Shown here in pieces: positions 1 through 8,905 of a stretch of 64,000 nucleotides of DNA. How positions within the stretch are numbered: the first letter of the stretch is position 1; each line of letters starts with the position of its first letter. The notes beneath the pieces are model-generated. The model was not told the DNA's origin. It saw only the letters and a program-made list of their open reading frames with translations, and did no database searches. The position numbers and the translations under genes were made by a program. The stretch is from JACKBK01 sp963707275 (GTDB taxonomy: Bacteria > Chloroflexota > Anaerolineae > JAAEKA01). The stretch lies in contig CAVPPH010000015.1 of the NCBI GenBank assembly GCA_963707275.1, positions 201,904 through 265,903 on the forward strand. The letters run 5' to 3'.

Positions 1-418
1 GCACCTCGCCCAACAGTTGATCGGCCTTGTCCAGTTCGTTGTTGATCAACGCACCAATCAGCCGCTTGTGGTATGCCTCGAGATTCGATACTTCTTGCAC
101 CGATTGCACAGCCGAGCCGGTCATCGACGTTTCGAGGCTCAGAATCCGTCCATCGCGCTCGTGTTTGCGCAGCGCCTTGATGGCCTGGGAGGTTTGCATC
201 CCTTCGTCGATGGTGGACTTGACCCAGCGTAACCGGCTGACTTCGCTCTCCGAATAGAGCCGGTGGCCGCCAGCCGTGCGTCCGGCTTCAGGGAACTCGT
301 AGCGACGCTCCCAAACTCGCAGCGTGGCTACCGGGATTCCGGTCATTCGTGCGACCACGCCGATGTTGTAGATCGGTTCTTCGCTGGCGTTTCTTGAGTT
401 TCCGTTGTTTTCTGACAT
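1..418 (-). CDS. MerR-family regulator, probably B12-binding CarH/LitR type (3' end off window)
   Basis: The 139 visible codons begin with a Ser/Asn-rich leader, then a MerR winged helix-turn-helix at about residues 16-85, with YNIGVVARMTGIPVATLRVW and the typical WERRYEFP and GGHRLYSESEV segments. After a short linker the protein enters a helical stretch (YHKRLIGALINNELDKADQL) that resembles the helical cap before a cobalamin-binding domain. The cobalamin domain itself would lie beyond the window edge, so B12 binding is inferred. The start has a good AAGAGGTG ribosome site. The gene is divergent from an operon containing a carotenoid-desaturase-like gene, a usual setting for CarH/LitR light-responsive repressors. 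A plain MerR activator is the alternative. Confidence 0.85.
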   Translation of the reverse strand, partial: MSENNGNSRNASEEPIYNIGVVARMTGIPVATLRVWERRYEFPEAGRTAGGHRLYSESEVSRLRWVKSTIDEGMQTSQAIKALRKHERDGRILSLETSMTGSAVQSVQEVSNLEAYHKRLIGALINNELDKADQLLGEV

Positions 419-561
419 GGTTCGCACCTCTTGGAATTTGCACATCTTTTTGGCCAGCACACGCTGTGCTGTCGGGCAAATGCCCGAGCCTGCCACATTG
501 CTTTGCTTTGTTTTCTTATGCTTTTTGTTGCCGGAACGACGCGTTTCATGCCGACGAAAGC

Positions 562-590
562 AGTATAACAGAATGTCAAAGCTTTGTCAA
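562..590 (-). promoter_or_regulatory. sigma70-type promoter of the MerR gene
   Basis: Read on the minus strand there is TTGACA (585-590), a 17-base spacer and TATACT (562-567). The -35 box is embedded in a TTGTCAAGA repeat that recurs in this intergenic region. Confidence 0.7.
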
Positions 591-676
591 GATAAGCTAT
601 ACAATTTCGCACAACAATCTTGACACCCACATATCCGTTGTGCTATAATTCACCCCGACACAAGTCGTTGTCAAGA
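574..676. promoter_or_regulatory. candidate operator repeats (TTGTCAAGA) between divergent genes
   Basis: TTGTCAAGA occurs at 584-592 and 668-676, TGTCAAA at 574-580, and the inverse TCTTGACA at 618-625. Two copies coincide with -35 boxes, but the 668 copy lies in the 5' leader and is not explained by a promoter. They may be binding sites for the adjacent MerR regulator; this is inference. Confidence 0.45.
620..649 (+). promoter_or_regulatory. sigma70-type promoter of the SDR-SRPBCC-FAD oxidase operon
   Basis: A consensus TTGACA (620-625), an 18-base spacer and a perfect TATAAT (644-649) lie about 65 bases before the first gene. Both hexamers are perfect, which suits a promoter that must be held off by a repressor. 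Confidence 0.75.
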
Positions 677-713
677 AAAGTCCGACAAAAGCAAGGCAAA
701 GGAGTTGGCTAAG

Positions 714-1652
714 ATGATAGTCGTTACGGGTGGTTCCGGTTATATTGGAAGTTACATCGTTAAACAGTTGGTGGAGCAAGGCGAGCAAGTGCGCGTGATG
801 GTGAACAGCCTGGAGCGCGCCAGGCAGGAAGGCCGGCTTGCCGGCCTTCCGGTAGAACTGGTGCAAGGGGATGTCACGAAGCCCGCCACGCTGGCGCCGG
901 TGATGCATGGCGCCAACGCGGTGATCCACACTGTCGCGATCGCGATCGAAAAAGGCGGGCGGACCTACGAGGAGATCAACTACCAAGGCACGGTCAACGT
1001 CGTCGATGCTGCCAAGGCAGCCGGTGTGCGCCGTTTCCTCAACATGTGCCAGCTTGGCGCATACTCCAGCCTGCCCTATCGCTTCCTGGCTTCCAAAGGT
1101 AAGGCGCAGGAATACGTCGACCAGTCCGGGCTGGACTGGACAGCCTTTCGACCCTCCAGTGTGTGGGGGCCGGAGGACGAGTTCGCCAACTCCTTTGCCC
1201 GCCTGATCCCGCTGACGCCGATCATCTTCCCTATCATCGGCGACGAGAACGCGCGCTTTCAGCTCGTGTGGGTCGGCGATGTGGCAACCGCGGTGGTCAA
1301 ATCGCTGCACGACCCGGCGACCATCCACCAGGAGTATGAACTGGGCGGTCCCGAAGTGCTGACGCTGGAGGAGATCGAGCGGCGGACGCTCAAGGCGCTG
1401 GGCAAGAAGCGCACCCTGATCCACGTGCCCATGAGCCTGATCAACCTGGCGGTCAGGGGGATGGAGGCTCTGCTGCCGTCGCCGCCCGTTACCCGCAGCT
1501 TGCTGGAGCTGCTGGCGGTCCCCAACGTCACCACTGATAACCAGCTCAGTCGCTTTGTCGACCAGCCGCGGCCCTTTACGCCTGAAAACACGGCGCCCTA
1601 CATGCGCCAGTTCCAGGCGAGCAAAACTGTGGCGCAGTTCTTCAACCGATGA
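714..1652 (+). CDS. Atypical SDR, NAD(P)-binding epimerase/NDUFA9-like protein
   Basis: This 312-residue protein has an N-terminal Rossmann fold with TGGSGYIG at residues 5-12, followed by an extended-SDR layout (GDVTKPATL, HTVAIA, FRPSSVWGPED). It resembles the NmrA/NDUFA9-like NAD(P)-binding proteins. The substrate cannot be told from sequence. The ATG is preferred over an in-frame TTG at 705 because AAAGGAG at 698-704 is correctly spaced only for the ATG. It is first in an operon with an SRPBCC protein and an FAD oxidase, whose start and stop codons overlap, under a promoter facing the MerR gene. A light- or stress-induced role in carotenoid or lipid modification is inferred from context. 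Confidence 0.85.
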   Translation: MIVVTGGSGYIGSYIVKQLVEQGEQVRVMVNSLERARQEGRLAGLPVELVQGDVTKPATLAPVMHGANAVIHTVAIAIEKGGRTYEEINYQGTVNVVDAAKAAGVRRFLNMCQLGAYSSLPYRFLASKGKAQEYVDQSGLDWTAFRPSSVWGPEDEFANSFARLIPLTPIIFPIIGDENARFQLVWVGDVATAVVKSLHDPATIHQEYELGGPEVLTLEEIERRTLKALGKKRTLIHVPMSLINLAVRGMEALLPSPPVTRSLLELLAVPNVTTDNQLSRFVDQPRPFTPENTAPYMRQFQASKTVAQFFNR

Positions 1653-2236
1653 AATATCTCCACCGCTTCCGCGTTCAGGCGCCGGTCGAGGTCGTGGCTG
1701 CGTTCCACAGCCGCTCGGCCGCGATGGCTATTATCACCCCGCCGCCCATCGTGACGCAGGTTCACCGCGCCCCGGAACTCGTGGCCGCAGGCGAATCGAT
1801 GGAGTTCACGCTGTGGATGGGACCGCTGCCCATGCGCTGGGTGGCAGGCTTCGAGAACGTCACAGCGACCGGTTTTGTGGACCGGATGGCGCGCGGCCCG
1901 GTGCGTCGCTGGCAGCATCGCCACAGCTTCGTCGCCATCGACGAGCAGACGACCGAAGTGGTCGACGAAGTCGAGATCGAGCTGCGTCTTCATCCATTCT
2001 GGGGGCCGGTCGGTCTAGGCATGGCGCTGAACCTGCCGCTGCTCTTCGCCTATCGTGGCTGGCAAACGCGCCGACTGCTCAACGGCCTGCGCAGCCCTGC
2101 CGGTCTCGACTTCGACCGTTGGCAGGCCGAGGCGCGCCGCTCGTCCTCGCTGGTGACGTCGGCCGCGGTGCTTGTGCTGGCGGTTGGCGCGTCTGGCCGG
2201 CTTGCTTCGCTGGCGCCGTCGTTGACCGGTGACTGA
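1649..2236 (+). CDS. SRPBCC-family (START-like) protein
   Basis: This 195-residue protein begins YLHRFRVQAPVEVVAAFH, the usual first strand and helix of SRPBCC/polyketide-cyclase folds. It continues through strands ending in VVDEVEIELRLHPFWGPVG and a C-terminal hydrophobic helix (LVTSAAVLVLAVGASGRLA). The fold binds hydrophobic ligands; the ligand here is unknown. Its ATG overlaps the stop of the preceding SDR gene (ATGA), so the two are probably translationally coupled, and its end overlaps the next gene. The genetic linkage to a CrtI-like oxidase makes an isoprenoid or lipid ligand plausible, by inference only. Confidence 0.8.
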   Translation: MKYLHRFRVQAPVEVVAAFHSRSAAMAIITPPPIVTQVHRAPELVAAGESMEFTLWMGPLPMRWVAGFENVTATGFVDRMARGPVRRWQHRHSFVAIDEQTTEVVDEVEIELRLHPFWGPVGLGMALNLPLLFAYRGWQTRRLLNGLRSPAGLDFDRWQAEARRSSSLVTSAAVLVLAVGASGRLASLAPSLTGD

Positions 2237-2246
2237 ACAAAGTGCC

Positions 2247-3801
2247 ATGAACGTCAACAACGTCGTCATCATCGGGGCCGGCATCGGCGGGCTGACCACC
2301 GCCGCGCTGCTGGCGCGCGCCGGGCTGAATGTCACGCTGCTGGAGGCGCACATCTATCCCGGCGGCTGCGCCGGCACCTTCTATCCACAAGGGGTATCGT
2401 TTCGACGCCGGCGCGACCCTGGCCGGCGGCTTCTATCCCGGCGGGCCGATGGATTTGGTGGCGCGCAGCGTAGGTATCGATCGCTGGCCGGCGCGTCCGT
2501 CCAACCCGGCGATGACCGTGCATCTCCCTGATGGCGCGGCCGTCACGCGCTGGACGGGGCCGGAGCGCTGGCAGGAACGGCGACGCGCGTTCGGCGCACA
2601 GGCCAATTCTTTCTGGCGCTGGCAGGAAGCGACCGCCGACGCGTTGTGGGATCTGGCGCTGCGTCAGCCAGTCTGGCCGCCACAGACGCTGCGCGAGGCT
2701 GGCAAGCTGGCCGGCCAAGGCATTAGTTGGCTGCTGGCCGACCTGCACCGCGTCAGCCCGCGGCTGGCCGCCGACGCAGTCCGCCCGGTGGCTGCTCACC
2801 TGCGCGGCGCGTCGGAGCGTCTGCGGCTTTTCGTCGATGCCCAGCTTCTGATCGCCGCTCAGACGACCAGCCAGCGCGCCAATGCCCTGTACGGCGCGTC
2901 CGCACTCGACTTGCCACGGCGCGGCGTCGTGCACCTGCAGGGTGGTATGGGCGCGATTGCGGAGACCCTGGCGGAAGCCGTGCGCCAGAACGGCGGTGAC
3001 GTGCGCTATCGCCAGCAGGTCACACGCATCGTTGTCGAGCGAGGTCGGCCCGTCGCCGTGCAGACCAAACGCGGCGACAGCTTTCCCGCCGATCTGGTGA
3101 TCGCCAACTTGCCGCCCTGGAACATCGCGCGACTGCTGGGTGACGACATGCCTGCTCGCCTGCGCCGCTTGCCGGATCAACCACAGGACGGTTGGGGCGC
3201 GTTCATGGTGTACGCGGGCGTCGATTCAACTGCTGTTTCAGACAGCGCCGCGCTGCATCACCAGGTTGTCGTGCGTGAGCCGCTGGGCGAGGGCAACAGT
3301 GTCTTCGTGTCGCTCAGCCCGGCCTGGGACGGCGGCCACGCGCCGGCTGGTCGCCGGGCTGTCACCATCAGCACGCATACCGACCTGCGTCCCTGGTGGC
3401 GGCTTTTCGAGCAAGACCGTCCGGCCTACGAGGCGCGCAAACAGCAGTATCTCGACGCCATGCTGGCGGCGGCCGAGCGGGCGTTGCCCGATTTGCGCGC
3501 CGCCGCCGATCTTGTGATTCCGGGCACGCCGGTCACATTTCAGCGCTTCACGCGGCGGGATCACGGCTGGGTTGGTGGCTTTCCCCAGACCAGCCTGCTG
3601 CGCGGCTGGGGGCCCCGGCTGGCGCCGGGGCTGTGGATGGTAGGTGACAGCGTGTTTCCCGGCCAGTCCACCGCCGCGGTCGCTTTGGGCGGTTTGCGGG
3701 TTGCTGGCGCTGTCCTGGCCGAAGCTGGCGCTGACCTCCCCCTCGTTTCCAATAGTTCGCAACCCGTGCTACCATCTGCCCAGAGAAGCGCGCTCGTATA
3801 A
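2247..3801 (+). CDS. Phytoene-desaturase/CrtI-like FAD-dependent oxidoreductase (one frameshift)
   Basis: The N-terminus carries the dinucleotide-binding motif VVIIGAGIGGLTTAALLARAG and then ends after GGCAGTFY. From about 2387 the next frame continues KGYRFDAGATLAGGFYPGG and the rest of a CrtI/FAD-amine-oxidase-like enzyme to a C-terminal FAD contact, GLWMVGDSVFPGQSTAAVALG. One surplus C at 2385-2386 explains the break, and no sequence is lost. CrtI-family enzymes desaturate or isomerise carotenoids; some relatives act on other hydrophobic substrates. A GTG at 2229 overlapping the upstream stop is an alternative start. It closes the three-gene operon opposite the MerR regulator, which fits light-induced carotenoid synthesis. 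Confidence 0.8.
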
Positions 3802-3824
3802 TCCAACCCGATCGAGGAGGCACC

Positions 3825-4781
3825 ATGAAAGTAGGAATCGTTGGTAGTGGCAATGTTGGTGCTGGCGCAGCCAATGCGCTAGTGTTGCGCGGCGTCGCGC
3901 GTGAGATCGTCCTGGTTGACATCAACGCCAAACGAGCGCAGGCCGAGGCAGAGGACATCCTCCACGCGGTGCCGTTTTCTCCACACGCCGTCGCCGTCCG
4001 CGCCGGGGAGTACAGCGACCTGGACGACTGCTCGGTTGTCATCATCACTGCGGGCGTCGCCCAAAAGCCGGGTGAGACGCGCCTGGAGCTGTTGGAGAGG
4101 AACGCTGCAATCTTCAAGTCGATGGTGCCGCAGATTGTGGCCAGTGCGCCCGATACCGTGTTGCTGGTGGCCACCAATCCCGTGGATATCATGACGCACC
4201 TCACCGCGCACTATGCCGCGCCGATGGGCGTTCCCCGCCACCGGGTCATCGGCTCTGGAACGACGCTGGACACAGCACGTTTCCGCGCGATTCTGGGACG
4301 CCATCTGGATGTCGACCCGGAGCACGTTCACGCCTATGTTCTGGGCGAGCACGGCGACTCCGAGGTTCTGGCCTGGTCGCTGGCGACGGTGGGCACAGTG
4401 CCGCTGGAGGATTATGTGCGCGCCCGCGGCATTGATCTGAGCAGCGAAACGCGCCAGGCGGTGGACGACGGCGTACGCCGAGCGGCTTACCGCATCATCG
4501 AGGGCAAAGGATCGACCTACTACGGCATCGGCGCGGCTTTGGCGCGGATCACACAGGCGGTGCTGCGCGACCAGCGTGCGCTCCTGACCGTCAGCGCGCC
4601 GGTGGCTGAGATGGGGGACGTGCACGACATTACTTTTGCCATGCCCAGTTTGATAGGTGGGGATGGGCTGATCGCGATGCTGCCAGCGCCGTTGGATAAC
4701 CAGGAGGAAGCAGAGCTGGTTGCCAGCGCGCGCAAGCTGCGCCAGGCGCTGGATGATCTGGCCGCAGCGGGTGGACTGTAG
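3825..4781 (+). CDS. ldh: L-lactate dehydrogenase
   Basis: This is a full-length 318-residue LDH/MDH-superfamily enzyme. It has an N-terminal NAD-binding GSGNVGAGAA motif, the active-site loop AGVAQKPGETR, NPVDIMT, the substrate-binding Arg in LDTARFR, and the catalytic His in LGEHGDSEV. Gln in the loop (AQKPGE), rather than Arg, points to pyruvate/lactate rather than malate/oxaloacetate, giving NADH-dependent reduction of pyruvate in the cytoplasm. A strong GAGGAGG ribosome site precedes the ATG. It lies 23 bases after the FAD oxidase and may be co-transcribed. Confidence 0.93.
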   Translation: MKVGIVGSGNVGAGAANALVLRGVAREIVLVDINAKRAQAEAEDILHAVPFSPHAVAVRAGEYSDLDDCSVVIITAGVAQKPGETRLELLERNAAIFKSMVPQIVASAPDTVLLVATNPVDIMTHLTAHYAAPMGVPRHRVIGSGTTLDTARFRAILGRHLDVDPEHVHAYVLGEHGDSEVLAWSLATVGTVPLEDYVRARGIDLSSETRQAVDDGVRRAAYRIIEGKGSTYYGIGAALARITQAVLRDQRALLTVSAPVAEMGDVHDITFAMPSLIGGDGLIAMLPAPLDNQEEAELVASARKLRQALDDLAAAGGL

Positions 4782-4899
4782 CCACGCATGCCTGGAGCCA
4801 GATTTCAGCCTCAACGTGCGGGTCATGACGGCAGATGAGCGCTGGGCAAAGGTCTTGCCAGCGGGTGTCCTAGCGAACGCAATAAGGGAATTAGTTACT

Positions 4900-5326
4900 A
4901 TGTCGAAAGGTCAATGGGTGTTTGATCCCGACTCTGGTGGAACGAAAATACCCGAGCCGGTGAAGGGACGCACCTCAGCGCGCATCCGGCGCTACGCAGA
5001 AGAGCACTTTTCAGGTCGTTACACGCGTCTGGAGATTCGCTACCGGGGGCAGTTCTGTTACGTGGACAGCGTTTTCCGAGGCAGATGTGGCGCCTGATTG
5101 GCCGCCGCCAGGCTGGGGGGAGACCCACGACGAAATGGTAGAGCGGTTGCGCATTACCCCCACCCACCTGTGTCGGCTGCGCTACTTTGGTGATGAAGAA
5201 CGCTGGGGTTTTGCCTTTTTCACTTACAGCAATGAAAAATACGAGTTGAGCATCTTCCCTTCAGGCGATTTCTTCGGGACCCCGGAAGCCGCGTTCCAAG
5301 CCTCTGCCAACATGTATCTGCGGTAA
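4900..5326 (+). CDS. Conserved small hypothetical protein (one frameshift)
   Basis: The first half, from MSKGQWVFDPDSGGTKIP with an AAGGG ribosome site, is followed in another frame by PDWPPPGWGETHDEMVERL to the end. One surplus base at about 5071-5077 restores a continuous protein of roughly 140 residues. It is rich in aromatic and charged residues, has no signal peptide or membrane segment, and contains no motif I can assign. The smooth join suggests a sequencing error rather than decay. It sits between ldh and a glycerophosphodiesterase on the same strand. Confidence 0.6.
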
Positions 5327-5336
5327 TATATTGGCA

Positions 5337-6080
5337 ATGACGCTTGGGTTGCGCGGCACTACAAAACCCTACCTGATGGCTCACCGGGGCAATCGTGTCG
5401 CCTGCCCGGAGAACACGCTGGCGGCCTTTCGCCGCGCCCTGGACGACGGCGCGGACATCATCGAGACCGATCTGCACGTCACCGCCGACGGGGAATTTGC
5501 CTGCATTCACGACGCCACGGTGAATCGCACCACCGACGGTCACGGCCCGGTAGCAGGGATGACGCTGGCGCAGCTCAAAACACTCAGCGCGTCCTATGGT
5601 CGCCGGGGGTTCGAGGAGGAGCGGATACCAACGCTGGCAGAACTGGCCGCGCTGCTGCCGTCGGATGTGGCGCTGGCGATTGAATTGAAGTCAGACCGCT
5701 TTCTCTGGTCGGACGTTGTCTATCGGCTGGTGAAGGAACTGACGGCTCTTGGTGTCCGCCCGCGGACCGTCGTGCTCTCCTTTTCGCAGGCGCGCCTCCA
5801 GGCGGTTGCTGCCGTCGCGCCTGACATCCCCATCGGCTGGATCACCTTGTCCCATCCCTGGCCGATCCGCAACATGAATTTGTTAGGGCCCTTCTGGCCG
5901 CTGCTGCTGGTCAATCCCCTGTATGTCTGGCTGGCCCACCGGCGTGGCCAGTTCGTTGCCCCGCTGGATCCTATGCCCGACCGCCGCGTTCTGCTCTACG
6001 TGCGGTTGGGGTGTGATGCTGTGCTCACCGACGACCCTGCTGCCACTGCGGAGGCTTTGCGCCGCGCCCGCAAGCGTTAG
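5337..6080 (+). CDS. Glycerophosphodiester phosphodiesterase
   Basis: This 247-residue protein has the GDPD family order: AHRGN, ENTLAAFRRALDDGAD, ETDLHVTADGEFACIHDATVNRTT, then AIELK, and finally DAVLTDDPAATAEAL. These supply the catalytic His pair and the metal-binding Glu/Asp residues. The enzyme hydrolyses glycerophosphodiesters to glycerol-3-phosphate and an alcohol. There is no signal peptide, so it is probably cytoplasmic, although a hydrophobic insert (NLLGPFWPLLLVNPLYVWLA) suggests membrane contact. The ATG is chosen over an in-frame TTG six bases upstream; no strong ribosome site is visible for either. Confidence 0.88.
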   Translation: MTLGLRGTTKPYLMAHRGNRVACPENTLAAFRRALDDGADIIETDLHVTADGEFACIHDATVNRTTDGHGPVAGMTLAQLKTLSASYGRRGFEEERIPTLAELAALLPSDVALAIELKSDRFLWSDVVYRLVKELTALGVRPRTVVLSFSQARLQAVAAVAPDIPIGWITLSHPWPIRNMNLLGPFWPLLLVNPLYVWLAHRRGQFVAPLDPMPDRRVLLYVRLGCDAVLTDDPAATAEALRRARKR

Positions 6081-6105
6081 CTCCCGGAAACATTAAGGAC
6101 AAGCC

Positions 6106-7675
6106 ATGACGCAAGCCAATCAAGCAAAAATCACTGTCCGTCCCTGGCGGGCGGAGGACATCCCGGCGGTGATCGCGTGTCAGCAGGCGGCCTACGCCGA
6201 CTACCCGCCGGGTGAGCATTACGGTCAGCGCGCCTACGAGTTGCAGTTTTCGGCCTTTCCGGAGGGCCAGTTCCTGGCTGAGATGGACGGCGAGGTGGTG
6301 GGCTATACGACCTGCATCATCGTACAGTTGAACGATGACAACCATATCTATACCTACTCCGAGATCACCGGGGACGGCACCTTCAGCACCCATGATCCCA
6401 GCGGCGACACGCTGTACGGCGCAGACATCGCCGTGCATCCGGCCTACCGCGGCCGTGGCGTTTCCAAACGGCTCTACAAGGCTCGCCGGCGGCTGATGCG
6501 CCGCTACAATCTGCGCCGGATGGTGGCCTATGGACGGCTGCCTGGCTACAACGCCGTCGCCGGTAAGATGACCGCGCAGGAATACGTGGACGCGGTGGTG
6601 CGCGGCGAGCTGTCAGACTCGGCGCTGAACGCGCATCTGGCGGCCGGGTATACTGTGCTCGGCGCGCTGCTGGACTTGATGTGGGACGACTCCAGCTTCA
6701 ACTATTCGACCTTTCTGGAGATGCCCAACGAGTTCTTCAAACCGGAGAAACGCCGGATTGCTGCCTCTCCTGTCACCCGCCCGGTGCGCAGGGTGCGGGT
6801 CTGTGCTGCCCAGTACCTGATGCGGCCCATTAAGACCTGGAAGGAATTCAAGCGGTCGGTTGAGTTTTTCGTCACCACGGCCGACGCCTACCACTGCCAC
6901 TTCTTGTTGCTGCCGGAACTGTTCACGGCGCAGCTTCTCAGCACCATGCCGCAGGAATGGGATGCCCGCCGTGCCGCGCTGGAGTTGGCCGCGATGGCTG
7001 ACCGGCTGATCGATATGTTTCGCGGCCTGGCACAGGATCACAGCCTCTACATCATCGGTGGCTCGACGCCGGTCATGCGCGACGGCGTGCTCTACAACAC
7101 CGCCCATCTGTTCACGCCGTCGGGCCGCGTCTACACGCAGGACAAGCTGCACATCACGCCCTGGGAACGGGAGCTGTGGGGCGTGCGGCCGGGCAACGAG
7201 GCCAAGAGTCTTCGAGACGCCGCTGGGACGCATCGCGATTCAGATCTGCTACGATATCGAGTTCCCGGAGATGGCGCGCTTACTGACGCTGGCAGGCGCG
7301 GAGTTGATCTTCGTCCCCTTCAGCACAGATGAGAAGAAGGCCTACTACCGCGTGCGCTACACCGCTCAGGCCCGTGCCGTCGAGAACTACGTCTACGTGG
7401 TGATCGCCGGCAACGTCGGCAACCTGCCCAGTCGCCACTATCTGTTGAACTATGGCCAGGCGGCCGTGCTGACGCCCAGTGACTTCGCTTTTCCACTCCA
7501 GGCCACGGCGGGCGAAGCCGATCCCAACATCGAAACGGTGGTGATCGCGGAATTGGACCTTACCAGCCTGGCGATGCAGCGCGAGATGGGCAGCGTTCGC
7601 CCGCTGTACGATCGCCGGCCCGACCTCTACGAACTGCGCCCTGTGACGCCAATCCGCGTCGTCCGCACTGAATGA
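6106..7675 (+). CDS. GNAT acetyltransferase / nitrilase-family amidohydrolase fusion (one frameshift)
   Basis: An N-terminal GNAT domain (about residues 8-215; acetyl-CoA loop AVHPAYRGRGVSKRLY) is joined to a carbon-nitrogen hydrolase domain. The hydrolase triad is visible: Glu in LLLPELFT, Lys in QDKLHITPWE, and Cys in IQICYDIEFPE. The frame changes at about 7207, where one extra base separates the Lys and Cys regions. Repaired, the protein is about 520 residues, like the bifunctional GNAT/nitrilase family that includes Bacillus YhcX. Substrates are unknown. Both domains look intact, so I treat the break as a probable sequence error. Confidence 0.87.
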
Positions 7676-7784
7676 CGTTCAGATACCAGCAGGGGACAAT
7701 ATGCCAGTTGGCAGCCGGTCATTTCTCAGGTAGAATACCAGGGTATCTCACGGACGATCTATCATATCGGCAAAGGTAACTCTC

Positions 7785-8817
7785 ATGAAAGACCAGACAC
7801 CGCGACGCGAAGAATGGCAGCGGCTCTACGAGACCGCGATCAAGGTCAAGCAACTGGAACCATGGACTTGGATGAGCGAAACAGACATGTTCGCCGTCCA
7901 AGATCTGGAGTTGGGCCAGCTAGGCTTCGTCAGCGCGATGGGCGGGGCCGGCGAGCACTTTGGCGTGTCGGTATATCTCGGTAGCGATGGGCTGGACGGT
8001 TTCATGATGCTACAGGAGGCGAGAGGGGTAGTATCGCCCGAGGTCTTATTCATGGTACCTCAGCTTCAGGTTTCGTTTGAGGATCGGGAATTGCTGACAT
8101 CCGCGGACAGGGCAGTTATCAAGTCGTTAGGGCTGAAGTTCAGGGGGCGCAATGCGTGGCCCTGGTTTCGTTCCATGCGCGCCGGTTTCGTCCCGTGGTA
8201 TCTTGAAGCGGCAGAAGCTCGCTTTCTGGCGCACGCGTTGGAGCAGCTATTGGACCTGGCGCCTCGTTTCGCAACGGATGAACTCGTTGGTTCTCGTCCG
8301 TAGCGACGGTGCCATGCTGGTGAGAAAGCCAGTTTCGACCACTCGCGGCGTCGTATGGGAAGACAACTTCCAGCAGATTGCGGCTGACAACAAGGGAACC
8401 GGAGTATTTTCGGTTGATGCCGGGTTGCTGGAACATGTCGGGAAAATGCCTCCGCAGAAGCTCACCATCGAAATGGGCGTCTTCATGCTGCCGAAACCGG
8501 TCCAGGAAGAAAGGGGCAGTCGTCCCTTTTTTGTGTTCAACCTCCTCCTTGTGGAGGGCAAGAGTGGTTACATCCTCGGCACCGACATGATGCATGTCGA
8601 AACGACTTTGGAGGAGATGTGGACCCAGCTTCCCGAAACCGTTTTGCAGCAGTTGGCTCGCATCAACGTCAAGCCGTCGGTGATCAAGACTCGGCCTGGC
8701 CCGCTGCGTGATTTCCTGGCTCCGATCGCCAAGGAAATGGGCGTCAGTCTACAGACCTCGCGGCGATTGCGCTATCTGGACGAGGCCAGGGAGTTGATGT
8801 TTCGTTTCCTGAGGTAA
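7785..8817 (+). CDS. Conserved hypothetical protein, DUF7309/DUF6930-like (one frameshift)
   Basis: Two overlapping frames make one protein of about 340 residues. The first half runs from EEWQRLYETAIKVKQLEPW to PRFATDELV. The second continues LVRSDGAMLVRKP through FNLLLVEGKSGYILGTDMM to the C-terminus. A surplus base at about 8290-8296 causes the split. The arrangement resembles uncharacterised bacterial proteins in which a DUF7309-like N-terminal half precedes a DUF6930-like half; the assignment is from memory of those families. It has no signal peptide or membrane segment and no catalytic motif I recognise. Confidence 0.65.
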
Positions 8818-8830
8818 CGTCGTAGTTTTT

Positions 8831-8886
8831 GTTCGTAGTAGGCGCTTCTGCGCCGTTCGGGGGGCGCTGAAGCCCCTACCCGAACC
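8831..8886. repeat. Intergenic inverted repeat related to the 36.8-kb palindrome
   Basis: The left arm shares TTCGTAGTAGGCGCT with the perfect palindrome at 36842-36875, and the element ends in CGAACC, complementary to its GTTCG start. It fills most of the gap before the lipoprotein hydrolase gene. Confidence 0.6.
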
Positions 8887-8905
8887 AGCATGATTGGAGA
8901 ACACA

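Noticed and set aside
597..1424. Long minus-strand ORF opposite the SDR gene
   Set aside because: It is an antisense shadow of a clear SDR gene, and GC-rich codon bias explains its length; it has no family motif.
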